64,000 bases of DNA from assembly GCA_025917655.1 (NCBI GenBank), contig CP084613.1, forward strand, positions 4,094,001-4,158,000, given 5' to 3'. The notes under the pieces were generated by a model. That model did no database searches. It saw nothing but the letters and a program-made list of their open reading frames with translations, and was not told the DNA's origin. A program made the translations under genes and the position numbers. This document shows positions 1 to 8,623 of this stretch, piece after piece (position 1 is the stretch's first letter; the number at the start of each line of letters is the position of its first letter). This DNA comes from Chlorella sorokiniana (Eukaryota; Chlorophyta; Trebouxiophyceae; Chlorellales; Chlorellaceae).

Positions 1-984
1 GCTTCTGCTTGAGGTGCCACGATGCCGCCGACAGCACCAGCACATCGGGCCACTCCTGCCTGCGGCGGGCGGCACGCCGAAACACGGGTGGGCAGGCACA
101 TCAACGCACCCCCGGCCTCAGCTGGCTGGAGCTTGCACAAAGGAGGTCATGCACCCTAGCCACCAGAGCAGCGTGACCCGCCAAGCCTGCCCTGCGCCCA
201 CCCAACCGCAGAGCCGCAGCGGCCGCCGCCAGCCCTGCAGCGCCGGGGGAGCATGCAGCCAGCCGGGCGGCTGCCGAGAACTCACAGGCTCAACAGCGTG
301 TCCCGCAGCATGCCCGCCACGTTTGTCATGTTCTTGCGCATCACCACGCCGCCCGGCAGCGGGTCGATGCTGAAGCTCATCTTGGGAGTGGCGGGCGGCG
401 GCAGGCCTGCAAGGACCCGCAAGTACGCGTCGGGCCTGGGCGGGGGGGGATGGGTTCTGCACGCAACCCGGCACCGCCGGCGTGCCCACCTGCCAGCTTG
501 GCGAAGATCCAGTTGCCAAAGCGCATCGAGTGAGAGTCGCCGACAAAGTGCACTCGCTTTCCCTGCAGCACTCTTGTGAGGTCAGCTGTGCTGCGCCGCC
601 GCGCTTTGCAGGCCGCCGCTGGCGCATCCCATTGCCACGCCAACCGCAGCTCCTCCTTGTTATACGTGAGCGCTGGCGACGTCACAGCCACAAGAGGTGC
701 TGCAGGCTCTGTTGGCCTGCAGAGCAGCGTATTGGGGAGCAGAGTCAGGGCAGTGAGGAATAAACCAATGGCGGCGCGGTCGCTTACCGCACGTCGCCGG
801 CGGCAAGCTGCCAGCTGCCCTGCAGCACTGCCAGGAGACAGTCTGGCAGTGCTGCGGTCGGTTTGGCGTGTCGAATGGTTCCATCGGGCGGCCTGCCGAC
901 GTTGTGAAACACCAGAACTGCCAGGCACGCAGCAAGGGCAAGACGCTCAAGGCTGCGCCCTATCGGTGAATGACTGGCTTCCAT
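1..984 (-). CDS. PC-esterase (TBL/CAS1-like) domain protein, 3' end beyond window
   Basis: Four exons splice in phase with GT-AG borders: 788-984, 490-716, 286-406 and 1-59; the gene continues off the left edge. The start at 984 gives a short N-terminus followed by a hydrophobic stretch (LALAACLAVLVF), suggesting a type II signal anchor into the secretory pathway. Exon 2 carries GKRVHFVGDSHSMRFGNW, the GDS block I nucleophile motif of PC-esterases. Exon 4 carries DVLVLSAASWHL, which matches the D/N-x(n)-WH region seen near the middle of this family. Known members (TBL, CAS1, NXPE) acetylate or de-acetylate glycans in the Golgi, so a Golgi glycan O-acyltransferase or esterase is the best guess. 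No frame breaks are seen. The catalytic C-terminal DxxH is outside the window. Substrate is unknown. Confidence 0.72.
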
Positions 985-1960
985 ACTTAGGTTTTGAAAT
1001 AGAGCAACGATGCCGAGGCATTGGCTTGTCCATGAAACAACTACGTAAAGACAGCGACGGGTGGTTCAAGAGCTAACTGGGTGTTCCTCCCCTGGGCCAT
1101 GACCGAGTCACATTATCTTGAGATCCCAAAAGAACGGTGAGACCAATATATGGGGGATGAGAGCGGAGGGACAGCTCCACTCCACATTTGACTGTTCCAG
1201 GGCTGGGCCTGCTGCCAAATGGCTGTTCCATTTGTTCACCTGCTCTCAGACTCAGCAGCTGCCCAGGCGCCACAGATTCCCCCTGAAGCTGCTTCCCTGA
1301 GAACTCCGTGGCTGGCGCTGCCCACACGCGCTCCGCTGAGCGCGGCCGCCGCACGCCCAAGCCCACCGACCGCCAGCGCGGGTCCCGCCGATGGACGGGG
1401 GCGGCGGCGCGGCACTGGCATGCAGCTCGTTCCACACCCGCACAGTGCCGCTGCGAAGTAGGCAGCTGCAGGTCGTGACGTCGTCGCGCCAATGAGTGAG
1501 CGTGGCCGCAGCTGCTGTATTGGCGCAGGCAGCGTGCGGCAATCCGCAGCGCATGGGAGATTGATGAGAAACGCTGGCCTGGAGCGGGTGCCGTTACCTG
1601 CCGCCTCCTGAGCAACCCCTGCTGCTGCCGTTGCTGCATGCCTCCTGATAGCTGGGGAGCCGATCGTGCTCCAACCGCTGATCAAATTCGCTCCTTGAGC
1701 TCCTACTCGGAATGCCAACCCCCAAGGTGGGGACAGCGAGGACGATGATACCGAGAACGGCCGCCAAACCAAGCACGGCATTATGCTGAACTAATCATAA
1801 GCAATGAAGCCCGATAAACTTGTCAACGTCTCATGTTTTCTTCCGCCGCTCCGAAACCAAGCAAATCTTGCCGCACGGCTGCATTCAACGATCAATCACG
1901 GCTGTGATACGTCGATCGAGATACTAATAGGGCTGTGAAGAGGTGGACCACAACACTTCG
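985..1960. other. Spacer with no confident gene
   Basis: This stretch lies between the start of the PC-esterase gene and the start of the cyclophilin gene. On the minus strand all three frames stay open for long distances between about 1073 and 1781. One frame begins with ATG at 1781 and stays open to 1236; another contains a hydrophobic run (VLGLAAVLGIIVLAVP) without its own ATG and with a possible GTAACG donor near 1599. No frame resembles a known family, so a small minus-strand gene is possible but not supported. The last 180 bases are clearly less GC-rich and probably hold the cyclophilin promoter. Confidence 0.3.
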
Positions 1961-3641
1961 ATGTCGTCCCTCGTTGTTGTGCGCCCTTTTGTCCCTGTGG
2001 CAGGCGCAACTGTCCATCGCAGACGATCGACGCTCATCAGGCAAGCGAAACGCGCGACAGGGATGCAGTCGAGTCGCCGCCGTCGCCGCCGCTGCTGCTG
2101 GAAGCCACCGCCTTGCTGCCTGGTGCTGTGCAGGTGCCACGCGGACCGCCCCCACAGCAGCCCCTCAATACCGATGCGCCCAGCCGACGCGCGGCTCTGG
2201 CTCTGCTGGCTGCCGTGCCCGCAGCGCCCTGGCTGGCGACGAGCCCTGCGGCGGCAGCCGCCGACAGCGATGTGGATCTAGCGGCCGAGGCGGCTCCGCT
2301 GGCTGCCGCGGCACCTGACACAGCCGTCACCCACCGCCTGTTCCTGGATATCGGGCTGTGCCCTGAGGGCATCCGCACAGACCGCACTCTGGGGGACAAG
2401 TCGCCGTACTGCACAGATCCGCAGCCGCTTGGGCGCATCACGATTGACCTGTGAGCCCTGCCGCCCTTCTCAACACACCCACACCCACACCCACATCCTC
2501 ATAGCCAAGCCCGGCTGCAGCAGTCACCGCGCCGCCCGCATGCGCCGCTCACCATTGTTTGCACTGGCCGCCAGTGGCCAACCCCGCGCCCAGATGCCGC
2601 TCCCATGCAAATTGCTCGCGTGCCTCCTTGCAGGTACGGCAACGCGGCGCCCGGCAGCGTGGCCAACATCGTTGCGGCGGCGCGTGCGGGCGCCTACGAC
2701 GGTACCGCCCTGTCCAAGGTGCTGCCCGGCCGGTACCTCGTGGCGGGCACGCAGGGCCCCAAGCGCAGCGGCCTGGTGCAGGCGCCGCCGGGGCTGCCGC
2801 CCAACCCCGACGTGCTGTCCGCCGCCGCCTTCCGCCTGCCGCACCGCCGCCCGGGCACCGTCTCCCTCAACCTGTCGGGTGGGCCCGCCGCAGCAATCCC
2901 AGCTGCCCCTGCTTCGCTACACCGTCGCGGCCCTGTCACGTGTCAAGCCTGCACCGCGCTGCCGCCACTACAGCCGGGCAGGGGCATTCTGCTCCCAACC
3001 CCGGCCCCCGCCTCCACCTGCACGCTTCCCCTCCACCCTGCCCGCCCTTCCTTCCGCCACCCCAACAACAAACCAACCAACAACAAACCGCCACCCCAAC
3101 AACAAGCGTGCAGAGAACGAGGACGACGACTACATTCGGCTTGGCCAGGGCTACCGCAACCTGTCGCTGCTCATTACCACCGGCCCCGGCCCCGTGCCCT
3201 CCCTGGACGGCGAAAACATCGTGGTGGGGCAGGTGGCGCAGGGGCTGGAGGTGAGCGGAGCACGAGCGTTCAACCTGTCAAAACGCACGACCTGGGGCTG
3301 GCTCGGCCGCTGGCGCTGGTGCCTGCAGCCGCCGCCTCGCTGCACCTCGCCGCGTTGCCTCTCACCGCTCTGCGCCGCCGCCGCCTCCCTCCCGTCGCCC
3401 TCTCTTGAGGCAGCAGCGCTTGCCCGATACCCCGGGGCATCTCTCCCCAGACGCAACCCCCCTCCCCTCCCTGCAGGTGGTGCGCGCAATCACAGAAGTG
3501 CCCACGTTCACCCCCAACGACACCGCCCGCGCCTACAACCAGTTTGCCGCCTTCATCGGCGACGATCGGGCGGGCAAGGCGCGCGCCAAGTGGGGGCGCC
3601 CGCTCAAGGCCATCCTCATCACTGCAGCGGGCGTGCTGTGA
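1961..3641 (+). CDS. Thylakoid-lumen cyclophilin-type peptidyl-prolyl isomerase
   Basis: The start at 1961 opens a basic, Ser/Arg-rich leader typical of a plastid transit peptide. It is followed by SRRAALALLAAVPAAPW and an alanine-rich cleavage region: a twin-arginine plus hydrophobic core as in lumen-targeted (Tat) precursors. The mature part carries LGRITIDLYGNAAPGSVANI, the usual cyclophilin N-terminal strand and helix, then GENIVVGQVAQGLEVV near the end. Exon borders at 2450/2634, 2878/3114 and 3250/3477 join in phase, and the stop is at 3639-3641. The frame before about 2110 differs from that of the main exon, so either a short intron or a one-base error lies between 2000 and 2110. The active-site Arg and Phe of classical cyclophilins are not evident, as in several plant lumen cyclophilins (CYP26/CYP28 type), so isomerase activity is uncertain. 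Confidence 0.82.
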
Positions 3642-3716
3642 GCGCCATGACGGCAGCAGGGCGCAACCGTCGGCTGGCAGCAGACGTGGCCGTGTGGCGC
3701 CGCCCAGCGGTGTATT

Positions 3717-3973
3717 GCGGGCACAGCGCAGCCCGGCCCGGGGGTGACGGGGCACGGCTGCCCCTGCTCCGCCGTCAGATCTCGCTCTTGTTTCTGTTTC
3801 GTGCTTGCTTGTCACAAGTGAAGAGGATGCAATCACTGAGTCATTAGCTGGGAGGGAGGTCAAGGCAACAGACGGGGGCGCGCCTGACAGCGAGCGCATC
3901 GAGCAGAGCAGGGCCGGAAGAGAGACAGGAGAGGGCTACTCGCAAAGAAAGAGCTACTTGTAGCACCAGGGTG
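3717..3973 (+). repeat. Dispersed repeat, copy 1
   Basis: Bases 3807-3973 match 8328-8494 in the same orientation with only a handful of mismatches and no net length change, by eye about 95% or more. A second shared block lies just upstream (about 3717-3755 with 8274-8312), separated from the main block by a spacer of different length in the two copies. It has no coding signature, terminal inverted repeat or target duplication that I can see. It lies 75 bases after the cyclophilin stop, so it may be part of that 3' UTR. It could be a small non-autonomous element or a duplicated gene edge. Confidence 0.75.
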
Positions 3974-4077
3974 AAGCCTGCCATTGCTGCCTGGCGCTGA
4001 CCATGTGCAGCCTATATGCAGCAATCTTTGGCTGTGCACTGCCCCGCTGCAACTTCTTTGCGCACGGATCTGGAGAA

Positions 4078-4133
4078 CTGCATCAAATGAAAAACATCGA
4101 ATGAGCACTGCATCAAATGAAAAACATCAAATG
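4078..4133. repeat. Tandem A-rich repeat, two copies of about 27 bp
   Basis: The unit CTGCATCAAATGAAAAACAT occurs at about 4078 and again at about 4108, each followed by CRAATGA. It is notable for its low GC in a GC-rich region. Confidence 0.7.
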
Positions 4134-4315
4134 AACAATGTGGGAAAACCTGGGGACAGTACATCAAAAGTGGATCAAGTGGGCCAGCGCTGGCCTGCCA
4201 AGATAAAACAGAACAATAAACAAGTGACCATGAAAATGGCAAGGCAACGCCTGATGTGGTGGTGTTGAGCTGGCACCTTGTCTGGCGCCTGTGCCAGCCG
4301 TGCCTACTGCAGCGC

Positions 4316-6350
4316 TCACTCATCGCGCAGCTGCAGGTGCAGCTGCAGGCCCTCCAGCTCCCAAGGCCCCCTGGAGGCTGCAGCGCAAACAAGCGGCCGT
4401 GCAAGGAGCGCAACTGCGCAGCAGAGGGCCGCTCCAACACAAAGACCGCACGTCCAAACACCTGTATGCTGCAGCTGTCCGGCAGCACAGCGCGGCGCAG
4501 CGCCAGCGAGATGATGGCGGCCTGCTCCACCAGCTGCTTCCTGGCTTCACTAAAATCTGCAGGGTGCAGGGCGGCACTGCGGCACACGGTTGCCAGCTGG
4601 CACTGCAGACGCTTGCGGTCGCTGGCGCGCATGTGCTCAGGTACAGCCTTGGGGCACGTGGCATGGAGCAGAGAGCTCCAGCAGCCATCACCTGTTGGAT
4701 ACATTTTGATTTCCAACAGATCCACGATGGCCACTCTGTCCTGCAGCTTGATAACTGGTGCCGCATTAAACTCCACCACTTCTGAGTGCAGCCCTGCGGC
4801 CATGGCTGCCACAAGAGAGAGCAGCAGGGCGTCCTGCTCGGGGTCCGCCAGAAAGCGGGCCAGCTCGGACTCGCCCTTCGCAGCGGCTGCAGGCCAAGGG
4901 CAGGCGCGCGGGCGGGGCAAGCAGGCCAGTGACTTGGTGCATCACGCGTGGTCGGCAGCCCCAGCAGCAGAGTCAACAGCGCCATGCGCTCCGGCAGGGA
5001 AGAAATGGTGCCCGAACAGCGGTGGCCCCACGCTCCGTGCCTATGCCAAAACCTTCCAGCACCTGTATAATACTTGAGCAGCTGCCCTCGCGTGGAATCC
5101 CACGACCTCTTCTTCCCCGGCTGCGTTGCCGGAGCTCGCTGGTGGCCTGCGCAGTCAATGTGCACTAGCAAGCATGGCATGGCGTGGCCGCCGGGAGACG
5201 ACACGCCACACGCACCCCATTGGCCAGCAGGGCTGCCAGGCAGCAGGCGATGGAGCGCTGACTGGTCACAGCGGGTGCCAGTGCAGCAGACCACGGCAAC
5301 ATGTTTGGCTCACCTCCAGCAAGGCCTGCCGCTCTCGCCGCCAGTCGTCGCGCTCAGGTTCGCCACAGGAAGCAGGCAGCGTCACACCCAGGTGCCGCGC
5401 CTCCTTCTGCAGGCAGCTCAAACGGGGCAGCGAATTGAGTGTGCCCACCAAGGGGGCTGCATGCCAGATTTCAACAGGCAGGCCAAGCGATGGCAAATCC
5501 TGGGCCGTCCTGCCTGCAAAGGGCCTAAGGTGCAAGCGTCCCCGCCCACCTCGAGCTGTTGCTGCAGCAGCCGTCGCAGCGCGCACTCCTCGGTGTCCCT
5601 CGAGCACAGCCTGCACCAGGCCTTGGATGTTATAGCGCAACCCCACTGTGCGCAGCAACTCCAGCAGCTCGGTGGCTGCAGCCAGCGGGGCAGGGAACGG
5701 GTCAGCGCTACCAGATGATGTGGGATGCGGGCTGCTCGTGAGGCAGGAATGGTGCACACAAGAAAAAACAGCCATATGGCGGCCTGGCGGTGCCTGCGCA
5801 CCACGAAACAGCGGCCCACACCTGTCGTGACAAGCTTGGCTGGGCGCGGCTCCTTGTCAAGCCCCTCCACACGTCGCCGGCTGCGCTCCAACCCTTCAGC
5901 AAGGCCGCCAAGCGCCCTGCTAATCCGCGAGTTGGTCTCATTCATGTCGCGTCGCAGAGCTTCCTGGCCCTGCTGCAGACGGTCCAGATCGGTGCTGACC
6001 GCTTGCTGCTCGGTGCGAATCGCCTGCTGGCCCTGCTGCAGACGGTCCAGATCGGTGCGGACCGCTTGCTGCTCGGTGCGATCGCCTGCTGGCCCTGCTG
6101 CAGACGGTCCAGATCGGTGCGGACCGCTTGCTGCTCGGTGCGATCGCCTGCTGGCCCTGCTGGATGAGGCCCAGATCGGTGCGGATTGCTTGCTGCTCGG
6201 TGTAAACCTTTTGCTGGCCCTGCTGCACGCTCGCCATCCCGCGAACCAAGCCCTCCACTGACTGCGCGATCCAAGCCAGCCTGCAACCAAGGGGTTGGGC
6301 GACATCAGGGCCAGGTCTGCGGGCGCGGCCACCCCAATGCCTGCCAACAC
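4316..6350 (-). CDS. Unrecognised protein with N-terminal coiled-coil repeats
   Basis: On the minus strand, 6270-5880 encodes a Gln-rich helical region built of 21-residue repeats (such as TEQQAVRTDLDRLQQGQQAI), followed by LRRDMNETNSRISRALGGLA. Downstream exons appear to encode ATELLELLRTVGLRYNIQGL, then LPSLGLPVEIWHAAPLVGTL with ERDDWRRERQALLEVSQ (about 5560-5300). Next come an exon near 4900-4620 with ARFLADPEQDALLLSLVAAM and AAPVIKLQDRVAIVDLLEIK, and a helical end LEGLQLHLQLRDE with a stop near 4316. I do not recognise the family. Exon limits are uncertain and the frame changes inside the repeat array. Additional 5' exons may exist up to 7036, where an ATG opens MAPTASFCRVCGHSAFVLVS and ends at a GTGAGC donor near 6904. 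Confidence 0.42.
5964..6215. repeat. Tandem 62/63-bp repeat encoding a 21-residue coiled-coil unit
   Basis: Three near-identical units and one diverged unit run head to tail. On the plus strand each contains GACGGTCCAGATCGGTGC or a variant. The unit whose edge reads GGTGCGAATCGCC is 63 bp long (three heptads). The neighbouring units read GGTGCGATCGCC and are 62 bp, which shifts the frame. The repeats lie in the coiled-coil part of the minus-strand gene. Confidence 0.8.
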
Positions 6351-7036
6351 CTGCCAGCAATCTTGCAGATTAGCAACTCACGTCTGCGACTGAGACCCCG
6401 CCGACGCCGGGGTTGCCGCATGCATCCCACCAACCCTGCAAGTTGCAAGGATGACCCCTTTGGGTGCGTGACATTCCAAAAGGCTGGGTCGCAGTCGCGC
6501 AGGCACTTTGGCGATGCCAGGTCATCCTCGTGCGACGCGTGCTGCTGGTCGCCACCAGCCCGCACCCTGCGGAGCCGCCAGGCGGCCGGGGAGGGGCAGC
6601 TCTCAAAGAAGCGCTAGGCATGGGCACGGTGTAGTACGCAGCAACTTGCGCAGCAGATGTGCCAGCGTTGAGGCATCGAGGCTGGAGGCGTGGGGTGCTG
6701 CAGCAGGGGGCCTACCCATGATCCTCCTCGTGCTGGACGGAATGAACTGCAGACGCTGGCGAGGCACGGTCCCCCTGAAAGTACTCCAGGGCGTAAGGAA
6801 AGGACGAGGTTACAGGTTGCCCACGATATCCGCAGCAAAAAGCATTGCACGCTGCAGGAGACGGCACCGGCGGCACCGGCGGCGACCAGGGCTCAAGAGC
6901 TCACCTGGCAAGGGTGGCGCCGCTAGCGAAGCCAACAGACGACGCTGGCGAGTGCCCTGCACCGTCGGCGGCTTTCGAAACCAGCACAAACGCAGAATGC
7001 CCGCAAACCCTGCAGAAAGACGCCGTGGGCGCCATT
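6351..7036 (-). other. Possible 5' exons or a separate small gene
   Basis: An ATG at 7036 on the minus strand opens about 44 codons (with CRVCG near the start) ending at a consensus GTGAGC donor near 6904. Possible follow-on exons are AMLFAADIVGNL (about 6850-6810, after CTGCAG) and a helical piece SSLDASTLAHLLRKLL (about 6690-6630, after CTGCTGCAG). No family is recognised. These may be the 5' end of the coiled-coil gene to the left, an independent small gene, or chance. Confidence 0.25.
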
Positions 7037-7743
7037 AAAGGTGGCGTCGCTCAAGCACAAGATTGTGAATCGAGGCATTAATTCACCTCAGCAAGCGGCG
7101 CGATGCGTTGCACAACAGCATCAGCGTTGCTTCACGGCAACCCCCAAGTGTATTCGCCGCGAGAAGAGCGGTTTGACTGAAAACGGTGCTTTTGACTTGA
7201 GCGCCTGTTACACCACGAAGGAAACAAGGGTCGAAAAGTTGGCGTACGGCAAAGTCGACTAACCAGCTGCTAACCAGTCGATTAGTGCAGGGCCCTCCTC
7301 ATTCCAGCTTCAGAGGTATGTTTTCTTATGAGGACGCGCATGCTTGAAATTCCTCCAGACGGTCTGTAGCAGCCCATCAAGACCAGGTGGCCCTGCTCCT
7401 GCACGCCGCCAACGTCGCAGTCCCTGCTGCAGCCTCTTCCGCCCTGTCTGCCCCCACCGTTGCTTTAATCCCTGCTCAAGGTTCGTGTGATGCCTTCTCT
7501 ATCTGACACGACAGCACACATGAGCTTGTGTAAAGCGGACAACATCAAGGCACTGCCTGCCTATAGGCCTGCTTGCCTGCCTATGCATAGATGCATGCGT
7601 CTCTACCCCAAAGATCCCAAATGGGCCTAATGATCGTGAGCAGCCAGTACTTTCGAAGCAAGGGGAAATGACAGGACTTTGCAAGCGCAGCACAATCAAG
7701 CACAAAGGCCAGGTGAGCCAGCTGTCCGAGGCCCCGACCTCAC
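7037..7743. other. Spacer with no recognised gene
   Basis: The first half (7040-7350) is less GC-rich than its surroundings. I searched the minus strand here for the continuation of the VLRF1 domain and did not find it. No plus-strand frame looks coding. Confidence 0.4.
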
Positions 7744-8147
7744 CTCCCTGCCGATCGTGCGTCACTTGCGCCTTGCCCTGCAGCCGGCGCACGGTGCGGC
7801 CCGTGAGCGCCCTGCGCCGCACCAGCTTGCCCTCTCGATACACAGCGAGGGCCGCGGAGTCTCTCGACAGCAGCACAAGCACCTGGCTGCCCAGGGTCAG
7901 GAGGGGTGGCAGCCCTGCTGCCGCCTGCTGTGCCGCGCAAGCAGCGGCTGCCGGTGAACATTCTGCCCCAGGCTTGCATCGCCGGCAGCTCCAGCGAGAG
8001 GAGAAGTCGCTGTTGATCCCTTCTGGAAGCGGCGCCAAGCCGGGACGCTTCCTCGATTTCAGAAAGGGCTGGCAACGCGCCTGCCAAGGCCGCCGGGAGC
8101 TCCAGCCCTGCTTTTCCAAATCCTGCTGCCGTTACCGCTGCTTCCAT
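7744..8147 (-). pseudogene. VLRF1 (Vms1/ANKZF1-type peptidyl-tRNA hydrolase) fragment
   Basis: The exon read from an ATG at 8147 gives a helical leader (ALPALSEIEEASRLGAASRR). After a change of frame near 7950 it reads SQVLVLLSRDSAALAVYREG, then RRALTGRTVRRLQGKAQVTH and DRQGG, ending at a GTGAGG donor at 7743. The last block matches the VLRF1 catalytic signature (R-x-T-V-R-x-x-x-G-x-x-Q-x-x-x-D), including the Gln that in Vms1/ANKZF1 acts in releasing nascent chains from stalled 60S ribosomes. The usual next segment (a Gly/Ala turn and a long Arg/Glu-rich helix) was not found downstream on this strand, so the gene looks truncated, or its next exon is far away or misassembled. A dispersed repeat copy sits just 5'. 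Calling it a host pseudogene is an inference. Confidence 0.5.
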
Positions 8148-8273
8148 GCGCCAAAAGGACCCTGGCACTTCTAGCGCCCACTGGAAGCCGCTGTACCGGT
8201 GCAAGCGGCGTGCGAATATCGTCGGCGCTTCGGATATTGAGAAGCGGCGCGACAGGGACCGCCAGTTCTGTCG

Positions 8274-8494
8274 CGGGCACAGCGCAGGCCCTGCCCGGGG
8301 CTGACGGGCGCGGCCGGTTACATGCATGCTTGTCACAAGTGAAGAGGATGCAATCACTGAGTCATTAGCTGGGAGGCAGGTCAAGGGAACAGACGGGGGG
8401 CCCGCCTGACAGCGAGCGCATTGAGCAGAGCAGGGCCGGAAGAGAGACAGGAGAGGGCTACTCGCAAAGAAAGAGCTACTTGTAGCAACAGGGT
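8274..8494 (+). repeat. Dispersed repeat, copy 2
   Basis: This is the partner of the repeat at 3717-3973, in the same orientation and nearly identical over 8328-8494. It lies between the end of the large kinase gene and the 5' side of the VLRF1 fragment, about 4.5 kb from copy 1. The upstream shared block (8274-8312) is separated from the main block by only about 15 bases, against about 50 in copy 1. Confidence 0.75.
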
Positions 8495-8623
8495 GGAACC
8501 TCAATGAAGAAGGGAGAAGCACGCTGGGAAGGCACAGCTGCAGGATGTGGAAAGGAGGTGCCGGAGGGTGCACGCTGGCAGCGCAGCTGCGCTCAAGCCT
8601 CAGCTCGGGGCTGGTCACACGTC

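Larger units (their letters stand above)
3642..4315. other. Tail-to-tail spacer
   Basis: This is the region between the stop of the cyclophilin gene and the proposed end of the minus-strand coiled-coil gene. It holds one copy of the dispersed repeat (3717-3973) and a short A-rich tandem repeat (4078-4133). I see no coding exon. Confidence 0.5.

Noticed and set aside
1073-1781. Overlapping minus-strand open frames, one with a membrane-like run
   Set aside because: All three frames are open, which is common in GC-rich DNA; the hydrophobic frame lacks an ATG and none matches a family.
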